Shown: piece by piece, positions 1 through 8,604 of the stretch | Layout: every line of letters begins with the position of its first letter | How positions within the stretch are numbered: position 1 is the stretch's first letter | Source of the DNA: Opitutia bacterium UBA5964 | GTDB taxonomy: Bacteria > Verrucomicrobiota > Verrucomicrobiia > Opitutales > Coraliomargaritaceae | Direction: 5' to 3' | DNA: 14,802 nucleotides | Assembly: GCA_002430605.1 (NCBI GenBank) | Contig: DJBY01000106.1 | Span: 4,964-19,765 of the forward strand | Position numbers and translations under genes: made by a program | The notes under the pieces: model-generated | Told to the model about the DNA's origin: nothing | Database searches by the model: none | What the model saw: the letters and a program-made list of their open reading frames with translations, nothing else

Positions 1-39
1 ACTCTGCTCCCCAATCTCACGATCGAGGCCACGAACAGA

Positions 40-74
40 TAAAAAAACCGGCCACCCTCGAAAGGATGGCCGGT
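40..74 (-). terminator. Rho-independent terminator of amtB-glnK
   Basis: Arms at 47-58 and 63-74 (ACCGGCCACCCT and AGGATGGCCGGT on the plus strand) pair over 12 positions around the loop CGAA. The single C/A mismatch in plus-strand reading becomes a G-U pair in the minus-strand transcript. Reading on the minus strand, the stem is followed by seven U residues (plus 41-47). It lies about 30 bp after the glnK stop codon, exactly where the end of the operon is expected. Confidence 0.92.
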
Positions 75-102
75 GAAATGATGAGAACTGTATCAGTTCA
101 GA

Positions 103-441
103 CTAGAGCGCTTCTGGGCCCGACTCGTCGGTACGGATACGGATCGCGCTTTCAACTGGAATGATGAAGACCTTGCCGTCTCCGATCTTGCCAGTCTTAG
201 CAGCTTTGACAATCGCATCGGATGTCTTTTCTGCGTCTGCATCGTCAACGACGACTTCGACCATGACCTTCGGAAGGAAATCGACGGTGTATTCACTGCC
301 GCGATAGATTTCGGTGTGGCCTTTTTGGCGACCGAACCCCTTTACCTCAGTTACGGTCATCCCTTCGATGCCGATATCTGCGAGTGCTTCTTTGACCTCT
401 TCGAGTTTGAAGGGCTTGATGATTGCTTTGACCAATTTCAT
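103..441 (-). CDS. glnK: Nitrogen regulatory protein P-II (GlnK/GlnB)
   Basis: A 112-residue trimeric P-II signalling protein, the usual family length. P-II proteins sense ATP/ADP and 2-oxoglutarate and, in the GlnK branch, bind and block the ammonium channel when nitrogen is plentiful. The T-loop (about residues 37-55) has the conserved Tyr51 in YRGSEY, the site uridylylated or adenylylated in many relatives. The B-loop TGKIGDGK lies at about 83-90, and the C-terminal RIRT segment is present. It begins MKLVKAIIKPFKLEEV, the standard family start, so the start is secure although no Shine-Dalgarno sequence precedes it. It lies 43 bp downstream of amtB on the same strand and is followed by a terminator, so the two form an operon, in the reverse order to the E. 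coli glnK-amtB arrangement. The amtB linkage favours the name glnK over glnB; sequence alone does not settle it. Confidence 0.95.
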   Translation of the reverse strand: MKLVKAIIKPFKLEEVKEALADIGIEGMTVTEVKGFGRQKGHTEIYRGSEYTVDFLPKVMVEVVVDDADAEKTSDAIVKAAKTGKIGDGKVFIIPVESAIRIRTDESGPEAL

Positions 442-484
442 AATAATGTAATGTAGGTTATTTAAGTTACTTGGCTAGGCTTAA

Positions 485-1879
485 TTAGCGAGTACGAGCT
501 GTACCAAAGTCAGGATAGGCTTCTTGACCGTGCTCGCCGATATCGAGACCTTCGGCCTCTTCTTCAGGAGATACACGAACGCCCATGACGACCTTCAAGA
601 TACTGAAGACGATAAAGGAGAAGATGAACGCGAAGGCAGCAATCGAAAGTGTGCCGATCAACTGGATGCCGAATCCGGCCGCGTCGCTGAAGAGCGCCAC
701 TGCCAGCGTGCCGAAGATACCACAGACACCGTGCACGGAGATCGCACCGACTGGATCGTCGATCTTGATCTTATCGAAGAAGATGATGGAAAATACAACC
801 AGGACACCAGCGATGAGGCCAGTCAGGATCGCATACGCAGGCATGATCGAGTCAGCACCGGCAGTAATGCCGACTAGACCCGCAAGGATACCATTGAGCG
901 CCATCGAGAGGTCAGGCTTCTTGAGGAAAATCCAAGAAGTGAACATCGCGCCAAGGCCACCAGCTGCGGCAGCGAGTGCTGTGGTGACGAAGACCAGCGA
1001 GACGAGGAACGGATCTGCATTGAGGACCGAACCACCATTGAAACCGAACCAACCAAGGAACAGCAGGAAGACACCGATTGTAGCAAGTGGCATGCTGTGA
1101 CCGAGGATCGGACGGATCTGACCGTTGATGTACTTACCAGCACGAGGGCCGAGGACCATTACGCAGGCCAAGGCAGCAAAACCACCGAAAGCGTGCACCA
1201 GCGACGAACCAGCGAAGTCGTAGAAACCACGCTCTGAGAGCCAGCCGCCACCCCACTGCCATGAGCCAGAGATCGGATATGCAAACATCACCAGCAATGT
1301 TGCGAAGATCATGAAGGAAGAGAGCTTCACGCGCTCAGCAACCGCACCGGAAACGATGGTTGCCGCAGTCGCAGCGAACATGCCCTGAAAGATGAAGTCT
1401 GTATACCAGGTGTAATCAGCATACTCAGCAGTCATCAGGTCCACAGAAGCAGTCACATCAAACCAAGAGCCGGTTGCGAAGAAGCCACCAATCGACCATG
1501 CATCTCCAGGATACATCGCATTGAAGCCCCAGAACGCATAAGTCAAAAGACCCATGCAGATGATGAACACATTCTTGAACAGAATGTTGACCGTATTCTT
1601 AGCTTGTCCGAGGCCAGACTCAACAGTCGCGAATCCGAGGTGCATGATAAACACCAAGGCAGCGGAGATCAGCAGCCAGAGGTTACTGATCGTAAAGAAG
1701 GCAGCGCCGGGCGTTTCCATAAATGCGGCATAGCCGTCTTCAAAGGAAATTGCATCAGCAATAGCTTCAACGGTCGCAGCAGTTTCAGTAACAGGGAGTT
1801 CCTGTGCGCCGAGACTCCCGACAAACAAGAACGCCGAGCTGCCGAGCAGCATAGCGAGTAGGGTTTTCTTAATCTTCAT
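485..1879 (-). CDS. amtB: Ammonium transporter (Amt family)
   Basis: A 464-residue inner-membrane ammonium channel of the Amt/Mep/Rh family. An N-terminal signal peptide (basic start, hydrophobic core, likely cleavage near GSLGAQ, residue 25) is followed by about eleven membrane helices. The twin pore histidines are visible as His229 in DFAGSSLVHAFGG and His383 in AISVHGVCG. FGWFGFNGGS (about 274-283) and SGAVAERV (about 177-184) are conserved family segments, the latter beside the substrate-recruitment aspartate region. The cytoplasmic tail contains the conserved RVSPEEEAEGLDIGEHGQEAY motif (435-455), used in the family for subunit coupling and P-II docking. The downstream neighbour is glnK, its regulator. 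A sigma-54-type promoter lies about 110-125 bp upstream of the start, implying induction by nitrogen limitation through an NtrC-like activator (inference). No Shine-Dalgarno sequence is evident before the ATG. Confidence 0.96.
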   Translation of the reverse strand: MKIKKTLLAMLLGSSAFLFVGSLGAQELPVTETAATVEAIADAISFEDGYAAFMETPGAAFFTISNLWLLISAALVFIMHLGFATVESGLGQAKNTVNILFKNVFIICMGLLTYAFWGFNAMYPGDAWSIGGFFATGSWFDVTASVDLMTAEYADYTWYTDFIFQGMFAATAATIVSGAVAERVKLSSFMIFATLLVMFAYPISGSWQWGGGWLSERGFYDFAGSSLVHAFGGFAALACVMVLGPRAGKYINGQIRPILGHSMPLATIGVFLLFLGWFGFNGGSVLNADPFLVSLVFVTTALAAAAGGLGAMFTSWIFLKKPDLSMALNGILAGLVGITAGADSIMPAYAILTGLIAGVLVVFSIIFFDKIKIDDPVGAISVHGVCGIFGTLAVALFSDAAGFGIQLIGTLSIAAFAFIFSFIVFSILKVVMGVRVSPEEEAEGLDIGEHGQEAYPDFGTARTR

Positions 1880-1988
1880 GATTCTATTTTAGTCTAGTTG
1901 TTTTTGTTTTGTAGGAATTGAGTCAGACCAGGCCCCCAAACAAGAGGGTCGACTGAGCACGTTAATAATAACGAGCTTGCTCGGACTT

Positions 1989-2004
1989 AGCAATCGGCAT
2001 GCCA
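1989..2004 (-). promoter_or_regulatory. Sigma-54 (RpoN) promoter of amtB-glnK
   Basis: The minus strand reads TGGCATGCCGATTGCT, which matches the sigma-54 consensus TGGCAYGNNNNTTGCW at every defined position. The -24 GG and -12 GC are separated by the required 10 bp. Transcription would start about 12 bp past the GC, near 1976-1979, giving a leader of about 100 nt before the amtB ATG. Nitrogen-regulated sigma-54 promoters before amtB/glnK genes are well known in other bacteria, so function and position agree. Confidence 0.82.
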
Positions 2005-2160
2005 ATTCAATAAAAAGGCTAAATAAAGACGCGTAAAACATAGCTCTGTTCCGCCTGCGCCTCAGCGCGAACAACCCGCGGCCCTTACCTCAGTTCATTT
2101 CCGCGCAGAGCGCCAAAATATTCAGACGTAAGGTGGCCCGCCACGAGTAGAGCTCTGCTT

Positions 2161-2184
2161 CCAAGAAAAGCGGCAAGATTGCCG
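2161..2184 (-). terminator. Putative terminator of the efflux operon
   Basis: Just past the RND stop codon the sequence CGGCAA-GA-TTGCCG (2171-2184) can form a short hairpin. In minus-strand reading it is followed by CTTTTCTT. The stem is only five to six pairs and the U-run is interrupted, so this is a weak candidate supported mainly by its position 3 bp after the stop. Confidence 0.5.
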
Positions 2185-2187
2185 TTG

Positions 2188-5100
2188 CTACTGCTGCGCG
2201 CGCTTGCCGCGGAAGACGGCTGCGAGGTCTTCTAGGATCAGATAGAAGCACGGCACTAGCACCAGCACAATGATGGTCGCAAATAAGATACCGAAGCCGA
2301 GCGAGATCGCCATCGGGATCATGAAGCGCGCTTGGCGGGAGGTCTCCAAAATCATCGGAGCAAGGCCGCCAAAGGTCGTTAAGGTGGTCAGCAAGATTGC
2401 ACGGAAACGTGCGATACCAGCTTGCTGAATCGCAATCGCAGGCGACGCACCCTCATCGCGTTGACGACGATTTGCGAAGTCGATCAGCACCAAGGAATCA
2501 TTCACCACCACCCCCGATAGCGCGACCACACCGAACAGACTCATAAGGCTCAAGTTGTAGCCCATGATCACGTGGCCGATCACCGCGCCAACGATTCCAA
2601 ATGGAATGCAACACATGATTACCAGCGGCTGGTAGTAATTATTAAACGGGATCGCCAGTAGTGCGAAGATACAAAAAAGCGCCATCAGTAAACCAATCAC
2701 CAGCGTCTGCATACTCTCAGCCATATCCGCCTGACGTCCCTCGAACTTCCACGACAATCCAGGAAAGTCCTGCATCAGGGCAGGCATCACCGTCGCTTCC
2801 AAATCGTTCATGATCGGCCCGACATCGCCATCGCTCGTCGTCTCGGCGGTCACCTCAATCACGCGGCGTCCATTGTTGCGATCGATCACTGTAAATGCAC
2901 GGCCACGCTCAATATCCACGGCATCTAAAATCGGGATCTCGCCGCCCTGTGGCGTCAGCAGCACCAAGTTCTCAATATCAAATTCCGACGCGCGTTGAGA
3001 CTCTGGCAAGCGCACCATCGTCTTGACTTCATTGCGCCCACGCAACTGCCGCAGCGCTTCTGCTCCATAAAAACTATGCCGAATTTGTTGCGCAATCGAA
3101 CGCGCATCTAAGCCCAGCGCTTGCGCTTCTGGTTTCACCGTAAAGTCGAACTGCACCTTACCGAGCTGCACCCCATCGTCGACGTCCTTGATATTGGCAA
3201 AGTTCTGCAAGGCCGCTGCGACTCGTTCACCTGCGGCATCGAGGGTGCCGGCATCACGATGGCTCAGCTGAATCGTCAGCCCTTTCTGTCCACCGCCAGG
3301 GCCGCCGCGGTCGGCTTGAAAGTTGACTGCATCGACGCCCGCCACTGGGCCCATATTCGCACGCCATTTGCTGGTAAACTCAGCGGTGCTGACTGGGCGC
3401 ACTGCTGGATCAGTCAAATAGACGCGCATATCAAACTGATGGCTGCCGCCATTGCCCAAATCAAAAAAGACGCCTTCGGCTTGTTGAATGCCGCCGTTCT
3501 CTACAATTGTTTTGTGCGCGGCCTGCCCCAACATTCGGGCGACCACTTCAGTCTCCTCAACCGGCGCACCGATCGGCAGTCGAGCGGATGCAAAGGCATA
3601 GTCCGAATCCGGTCGCTCAATCTGAATCACACGGATACGGCCACTCTGCACATAGCCGATCGTCACCAGCAGCACTGCGACTCCGATCGCGACGACGAAG
3701 TAGCGATTGCCGAGGAATTTGCCCAACAATGGGCCATAGATATCACGCACGATATGCGCGAACCAGTGACTGAAGCGTTGCTGAAAACCATGCAATGCTC
3801 CGCCGATACCGCTCCGCTTGATATCCTTTTGATGCGACAGGTGCGCGGGCAAAATGTAGAGCGACTCAATCAGCGAAACGGCAAACACCGCGATCACGAC
3901 GATTGGAATCGAAGCAAAGAATTTGCCCATCATCCCCGGCACCCAAAGTAAGGGCATAAAAGCGACAATATTGGTCAACACACTAAAGGTCACCGGCATT
4001 GCCACCTCGCGAGTGCCGACAATCGCTGCTTCATGAAACGGCAGTCCCTTTTGATGCCAGCTATAAATATTCTCGCCCACCACAATCGCATCATCGACCA
4101 CGATTCCCAAGGTGATGATGAAAGCGAACATACTGATCATATTAATCGTAGCGCCGAAAAACGGCATGATCAAAAACGCCCCTAAGAACGAGATGGGAAT
4201 CCCCAGCATCACCCAAAACGCAAGTCGTGCTTCAAGGAACAGCCCCAACACGCAGAGTACCAGCACTAGACCAAAGAAGGCATTGCGCAGCAGCAGTTCC
4301 GCACGTTGCTCAAACATCTTCGCCTTGCTGTTTAAAATATCGACGTGCACGCCTTCAGGCAGCGTCACCTTAAGCTCTTCAACCGCCTCAGCCACCGCAG
4401 CCGCGACTTTACCGGGCGTCTGATCGCCGACGCGATACACATCGATCTTTAACGCACGTTGAACATCGATCGTCGTCTCACCGTTTGCATCCTCTACCAC
4501 ACGGCCGTAGCGCGCATAGCGATCTGCCTCCTCAAAGCCGTCAATTACCTTGGCAATATCACCCAGATAGACACGCGAGCCATCGCCATTGGTCACAATC
4601 GGAATACTCTCAAACTCCTCAGCCCAGTCACGCTTCTCGGTCACGCGCACCAGGATCTCGCCGCCCGAGGTTTTCACACCGCCACCGGGTAAATCCACCG
4701 CAGCGTTACGCACACGCGAGGCGATCGCGCCCAGCGTGAGCCCATATTCACGCAAGGCCTGACGATCGACTTCAATCGTCACCTCATAATCGCGCACACC
4801 GACCAACTCCACCTGAGTCACATCTGGGCTCTGTAAAATACGATCTCGAATCAGCTCTGCGGCGGCGCGCATCGTCCATTCACTATGCGAGCCATAGATC
4901 ACTAAATCCAACACATCGCGCCTATAACTGGAGACCGACACCTTCGGCTCCTCAGCCTCATCTGGAAAGGTGCGAATACGATCAATCTCATTCTTAATAT
5001 CCGCATATAACAGCTGTATATCTTGCCCTGAAGCGACCTCTGCATTGACTGAACCGCTGCCCTCATTCGCAATGGAGATAATTTCACCGATGCCTTCCAA

Positions 5101-5361
5101 GGACTGCAGCGCTTCCTCAATCGGCAAAATAATCCCCTCCTCGACTTCCTCAGGCGAGGCACCGGGATAGCTCACCGAAATCTGCACACGATCCAACTCC
5201 ATCTCTGGGAAAAATTCTTTAGTCGTGCGAAAGCTGACAATCAAGCCGCCCACAACGAGCACGAGCATGAGTAGATTCGCGGTCACCGAATGGCCGGCCA
5301 TCCATGAGATCGATCCTTTTTGGCGTAAAAACGAACTAGACGATGATTGCTGATTCTTCAT
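2188..5361 (-). CDS. RND-family efflux transporter permease
   Basis: A 1057-residue inner-membrane proton-driven pump of the AcrB/HAE-RND type, the usual length for the family. The first helix (about 25-45) is followed by a large periplasmic porter domain. The central helices include GIVVDDAIVVGENIY with the paired proton-relay residues Asp423-Asp424. A second periplasmic domain and the C-terminal helices follow. In the helix equivalent to AcrB TM10 the motif is LSGVVVNDSLVLIDFAN, with Asn954-Asp955 where AcrB has Lys940-Asn941; this type of sequence occurs in a subfamily annotated as RND permeases. It is the last gene of the operon, 20 bp after the membrane-fusion protein gene. The substrate (drugs, solvents or metabolites) cannot be read from sequence. 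The DD motif argues against a heavy-metal (CusA-type) pump. Confidence 0.95.
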   Translation of the reverse strand: MKNQQSSSSSFLRQKGSISWMAGHSVTANLLMLVLVVGGLIVSFRTTKEFFPEMELDRVQISVSYPGASPEEVEEGIILPIEEALQSLEGIGEIISIANEGSGSVNAEVASGQDIQLLYADIKNEIDRIRTFPDEAEEPKVSVSSYRRDVLDLVIYGSHSEWTMRAAAELIRDRILQSPDVTQVELVGVRDYEVTIEVDRQALREYGLTLGAIASRVRNAAVDLPGGGVKTSGGEILVRVTEKRDWAEEFESIPIVTNGDGSRVYLGDIAKVIDGFEEADRYARYGRVVEDANGETTIDVQRALKIDVYRVGDQTPGKVAAAVAEAVEELKVTLPEGVHVDILNSKAKMFEQRAELLLRNAFFGLVLVLCVLGLFLEARLAFWVMLGIPISFLGAFLIMPFFGATINMISMFAFIITLGIVVDDAIVVGENIYSWHQKGLPFHEAAIVGTREVAMPVTFSVLTNIVAFMPLLWVPGMMGKFFASIPIVVIAVFAVSLIESLYILPAHLSHQKDIKRSGIGGALHGFQQRFSHWFAHIVRDIYGPLLGKFLGNRYFVVAIGVAVLLVTIGYVQSGRIRVIQIERPDSDYAFASARLPIGAPVEETEVVARMLGQAAHKTIVENGGIQQAEGVFFDLGNGGSHQFDMRVYLTDPAVRPVSTAEFTSKWRANMGPVAGVDAVNFQADRGGPGGGQKGLTIQLSHRDAGTLDAAGERVAAALQNFANIKDVDDGVQLGKVQFDFTVKPEAQALGLDARSIAQQIRHSFYGAEALRQLRGRNEVKTMVRLPESQRASEFDIENLVLLTPQGGEIPILDAVDIERGRAFTVIDRNNGRRVIEVTAETTSDGDVGPIMNDLEATVMPALMQDFPGLSWKFEGRQADMAESMQTLVIGLLMALFCIFALLAIPFNNYYQPLVIMCCIPFGIVGAVIGHVIMGYNLSLMSLFGVVALSGVVVNDSLVLIDFANRRQRDEGASPAIAIQQAGIARFRAILLTTLTTFGGLAPMILETSRQARFMIPMAISLGFGILFATIIVLVLVPCFYLILEDLAAVFRGKRAQQ

Positions 5362-5381
5362 AGCAAAGTGGTAACTCTCAA

Positions 5382-6569
5382 TTATTGAGCGGCGGCACCA
5401 GCAGATTTCTGGGCGCGCGGCTCGGCTTCGCCAGCGACGGTCACTTCCATACCATCCGCAGCAAAACTGAGTGATGAGGTAATCAACTGCTCGCCCTCAG
5501 CGAGTCCCTCCCCGATCACCACAGTCTCGCGGTTTTTCCATAGCACAGTCACTGGCCGGACCTCCAGGGTCGAGTCTGGGCGCCGCAACCAGACATGGTC
5601 GCCATGGCGCAACGTCTCACGCGGAATCAGAAACGTATCCGGCATTTGATGGCCCACTAGATCGACAGTGACATACGCCCCCAACAACAACTTCGCGCGC
5701 CCTGCGTTCTCTGGCTTTAAACCGAGCGGGTCACTCACCTCGACTAAGACACGCGCCATACGGCCATCGGGATCTAAGTCGCCAAGTAAACTAATCATGC
5801 GCCCCGGCAGCGGTGACTCCGATCCACTTATACTGACCAGTGCTTCACCCCCAGGTATCTCCAATACCGGCACCCGATTCACAGGAATCGACACGCGTAC
5901 GTAAAAGCTATCGGTCGAAACCACATGCGCAACATCGCCGCCGATTCCCGCCAGTGAGCCGACCTCGACGAATTTCTCCAACACCTGCGCATTAAACGGT
6001 GCAGCAATCTCCGTACGCGACAAATCTAAGCGCGCGCGATCCACCGCCGACTGCGCACTGCGCTGCATGGCTTGCGCCTGCTTCAACTGTGGCTCACGCA
6101 GCGCTAAAGATGAACTCTCTGCCAAGATATCACTCGAGTCGCCGAGCAGTTGCCACTCACGGCCAGCGACACGTTGAAAGCCCATCTCCAATTCAAACTC
6201 GGCCTCGCGCAGCTCAAAAGTGCTCTGCGCCTGTGCCAATTGCAGCTCGTAATCATCGGTTTCGATCTGTGCGAGTATGGTGCCCGCATCGACATGCTCA
6301 CCTTCAAGAAAGTTCGCAGCCAGTTCGAGCACCTGGCCACTTACTTGCGCCTTCAGCCTCACTTCACGCGCAGCAACGACCAGCCCCATCCCTTCGACGC
6401 GCACGCCGGCGTTTGCCATTGTAATCGGCTCAACATCGACGAGTACTTGCATGGCCCGAGGCTGGCGTGTCTTGGCCTCGGGGCCTGTCGCTTTGAGACC
6501 CTGCATGGTTAAATAACCGACGGCGACGATACCCATACAAATGAGAGAGATTAAAAACTTAGACTTCAT
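5382..6569 (-). CDS. RND efflux periplasmic adaptor (membrane-fusion protein)
   Basis: A 395-residue HlyD/AcrA-type adaptor that would bridge the inner-membrane pump and the outer-membrane channel. An N-terminal hydrophobic segment (about 4-22) serves as membrane anchor or signal. There is no lipobox cysteine in the usual position, so it is probably anchored by the helix. The first lipoyl half lies at about 70-105 (RLKAQVSGQV to LAQIETDDYEL), a coiled-coil hairpin rich in Gln, Glu and Leu at about 106-183, and the second lipoyl half at about 184-215 (LSRTEIAAPFNAQV). Beta-barrel and membrane-proximal domains follow (PVNRVPVLEIPGG; LIPRETLRHGDHVWLRR). Its ATG overlaps the stop of the upstream outer-membrane gene by ATGA, implying translational coupling. 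A short Ala/Gln-rich tail ends the protein. Confidence 0.93.
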   Translation of the reverse strand: MKSKFLISLICMGIVAVGYLTMQGLKATGPEAKTRQPRAMQVLVDVEPITMANAGVRVEGMGLVVAAREVRLKAQVSGQVLELAANFLEGEHVDAGTILAQIETDDYELQLAQAQSTFELREAEFELEMGFQRVAGREWQLLGDSSDILAESSSLALREPQLKQAQAMQRSAQSAVDRARLDLSRTEIAAPFNAQVLEKFVEVGSLAGIGGDVAHVVSTDSFYVRVSIPVNRVPVLEIPGGEALVSISGSESPLPGRMISLLGDLDPDGRMARVLVEVSDPLGLKPENAGRAKLLLGAYVTVDLVGHQMPDTFLIPRETLRHGDHVWLRRPDSTLEVRPVTVLWKNRETVVIGEGLAEGEQLITSSLSFAADGMEVTVAGEAEPRAQKSAGAAAQ

Positions 6570-7954
6570 AACTTAAAGGTCGGGAGTTGTCCGCCAAGCG
6601 CTTGATGCAGTGCAATGCGGGCTTTAAATAAATTAGCAACTTGAGTGATTTCATCGCGCTCAAGGTTCTGCACCGAAACCAACGAGGAGGTGACATTCAA
6701 ATAATCACTGAGCCCATTGGCGTAGCGATTGCGCGCCGCGGAATGCGTCAGACGGGCAAGGGTGAGCTCGGCACGGAGTGCTTCTAATTGCTCACGAACT
6801 TTTTGCTCACGCATCAGCGCATCTTCGACCTCCTTAAATGCAATCAGTACTGCCTGTCGATAGTTCGCGATGGCCTCGTCGACGACTGCCAATTGTTTTT
6901 CGACTTCCAGCTTGCGACGCGCGCCATCCAAAATCGGCGCGACGATACGCCCAGTGAATTTACCGAGCCAATCATCAAATAGATCTTCAAAGTTCTCTGC
7001 TTCAGTCGAACCACTTAGACCAAGCGACACACTCGGCAAGCGATCCGCCTTTGCCGCGGCGACATTCCAATCCGCGGCTTCGATGCGGCGCAGTGCCGCG
7101 CGCACATCAGGACGTTGCTCCAGTAAATCGCTCGGCACCGCTGAGTTTGGCATCGGTGGTAGAGTTGGCGTGTTTTGCCAATCGATCTGCAAGAGCTCTG
7201 TGGCGGTCTGGCCGATTAAGAGGTTGAGCGCATATTGCGAAGCCGAGCGCTCCGCCTCCGCACGCGGGATATTGGAGCGCGTGCGAGCCACCGTCTGCCG
7301 CTGTTGATAGACATCCAATGAATTTGCCTGAGAGTTCCGAAAGCGCAGCTCAATTAACTCTAGCTGTGTGCTATTAATCTCCAACTGTTGCTGCAACAAC
7401 GCGACACGGCGCTCCGCTTCAATAATTTCAATCCAACGATTCGCGACACTCGCGGAGATCGTCAATGCGGTGCTTTGCAAATCATCGGCCGAGGCCACAG
7501 CGCGCGCTTCGGCCGCACTTTGAGTCGAGCGAATCTTGCCCCATAAATCGACGTCGTAACGAATGCCCAGCCCTACGACGTAGTCATTCGAAGCCGTATC
7601 GCCCTCGTTGCGCCACGTGCGATCATAGCCTGGGGTCAGCGATAGCTCTGGATACAAATCTGCCCCTGCTTGGAGTGCCGCGGCCTCTGATTGACGCAGA
7701 CGTGCCCACGCCTGTGCGATATCTAAATTGTCCGTGAAGGCACTCGCTTGCAACGCGTCAAGATCGGTGCGGTTAAATGCGCTCCACCACACCGCGTCGA
7801 GTGCCACAGTTGGAGTTGCCTGCCTCGAGCCACTAAATGCTGCTGGCAACGGTTGTAAGTCTGCCGACTCGCGTTGGGCCGCAGTATAACAGCCCGAAAG
7901 AATAAGTAAGGGAGCCGCACACACAGCCACGGTTTGGATTAAAGTCGCTTTCAT
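6566..7954 (-). CDS. Outer-membrane efflux lipoprotein (NodT/OprM type)
   Basis: A TolC-superfamily outer-membrane channel protein of 462 residues, a normal length for the NodT lipoprotein branch. The lipoprotein signal peptide ends in LLILSGC, with the lipidated cysteine at residue 22 counted from the ATG. Two related outer-membrane-efflux repeats follow (about 60-250 and 265-460), rich in long helices with the family-typical RPDVRAALRRIEAADWNV and YANGLSDYLNV segments. It precedes the adaptor and pump genes, so the tripartite system is complete. The tetR stop and this start form TGATG. A GTG one codon earlier (7957) would give a GTGA overlap and sits 10 nt from an upstream GGAGG, one of the few Shine-Dalgarno-like sequences in the window, so either start is possible. 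Confidence 0.93.
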   Translation of the reverse strand: MKATLIQTVAVCAAPLLILSGCYTAAQRESADLQPLPAAFSGSRQATPTVALDAVWWSAFNRTDLDALQASAFTDNLDIAQAWARLRQSEAAALQAGADLYPELSLTPGYDRTWRNEGDTASNDYVVGLGIRYDVDLWGKIRSTQSAAEARAVASADDLQSTALTISASVANRWIEIIEAERRVALLQQQLEINSTQLELIELRFRNSQANSLDVYQQRQTVARTRSNIPRAEAERSASQYALNLLIGQTATELLQIDWQNTPTLPPMPNSAVPSDLLEQRPDVRAALRRIEAADWNVAAAKADRLPSVSLGLSGSTEAENFEDLFDDWLGKFTGRIVAPILDGARRKLEVEKQLAVVDEAIANYRQAVLIAFKEVEDALMREQKVREQLEALRAELTLARLTHSAARNRYANGLSDYLNVTSSLVSVQNLERDEITQVANLFKARIALHQALGGQLPTFKL

Positions 7955-8589
7955 CACTGCGTATTTGCCTCCAACATGCCCTTAAGTCCTGCCAATGAGA
8001 ATTGATAAATATGCTCTGCAATTGTCTCCGGATCTGGCAGGCACAACACAGGTGTTGCACCCATTTCACGAATCAAACGAGTAAAGTTATAAAACTGAAA
8101 TTGAGCAACGACACTGACCATCGCCAAGTGCACCTGCTGCTCCGGCACATTCGATCCAAGGATACTGGAGACGGCGTTCCACATCTGCGCCTGGTTTTGG
8201 CTGATCAGCTCCGAAAAAATCATATCGATCGCAAAGGTCGGCTCCGCGAACTCCCTGGCAACCATCCGACACAGATATCCCGCGTCTGAGGGGCTGAAAA
8301 TCTGAGAAATTAGCGCCGCGATATGATGACGCAGTCGCTGCTCGGGCGACGCCCCCTCCTCGGCAAGCAGCACTGGAAACGACGCATTGGCCTCCGCAAA
8401 AGCAGCTCGGAGCGCTGCCACATAGAGCGCCTGCTTATCGCCAAAGTGGTAATTCACCGCCGCGACATTCGCCTCAGCCCGCTCAGAAATAGCTACCATC
8501 GTGGTCTTCTCAAAGCCACGCTCAGCAAACAAGGCCATCGCCGCCTGCAACAAACGCCCGCGCGTCTTCTGTTCTTTAGCTACTCCCAT
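7954..8589 (-). CDS. TetR-family transcriptional repressor of the efflux operon
   Basis: A 211-residue regulator. The N-terminal helix-turn-helix domain (about 8-55) reads RGRLLQAAMALFAERGFEKTT, then ISERAEANVAAVNYHFGDKQALY, the classic TetR signature. The C-terminal ligand domain resembles the CecR/YbiH branch (AGYLCRMVAREFAEP segment), but that placement is tentative. An in-frame TTG at 8598 would add MKT; the ATG at 8589 is preferred and neither has a Shine-Dalgarno sequence. It is the first gene of the operon and joins the outer-membrane gene by TGATG, so the repressor is co-transcribed with the pump it likely controls. A perfect 8-6-8 inverted repeat lies only 16 bp upstream of the start, fitting autorepression relieved by a ligand (inference). 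Confidence 0.92.
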   Translation of the reverse strand: MGVAKEQKTRGRLLQAAMALFAERGFEKTTMVAISERAEANVAAVNYHFGDKQALYVAALRAAFAEANASFPVLLAEEGASPEQRLRHHIAALISQIFSPSDAGYLCRMVAREFAEPTFAIDMIFSELISQNQAQMWNAVSSILGSNVPEQQVHLAMVSVVAQFQFYNFTRLIREMGATPVLCLPDPETIAEHIYQFSLAGLKGMLEANTQ

Positions 8590-8604
8590 CGTTTTCAATT
8601 AGAT

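Larger units (their letters stand above)
1880..2187. other. Intergenic region between RND pump and amtB
   Basis: These 308 bp hold no convincing gene. They contain the putative terminator of the efflux operon (2161-2184), the sigma-54 promoter of amtB (1989-2004), a short palindrome CGAGC-TT-GCTCG at 1972-1983 close to the predicted transcription start, and an inverted repeat GTGGC-CC-GCCAC at 2133-2144. I could not recognise a match to the NtrC enhancer consensus upstream of the promoter. Confidence 0.8.

Noticed and set aside
1889..2074. 61-codon minus-strand frame upstream of amtB
   Set aside because: It overlaps the sigma-54 promoter and the predicted amtB leader, has no recognisable protein features and no ribosome binding site.
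2133..2144. GTGGC-CC-GCCAC inverted repeat as an NtrC enhancer
   Set aside because: It does not match the NtrC consensus (GCAC...GTGC) and the arms are short; it may be chance or part of an mRNA 3' structure.
3121..3951. 276-codon plus-strand frame
   Set aside because: It lies entirely antisense to the RND pump gene, whose protein is unmistakable across this stretch; the long frame is a codon-composition shadow.
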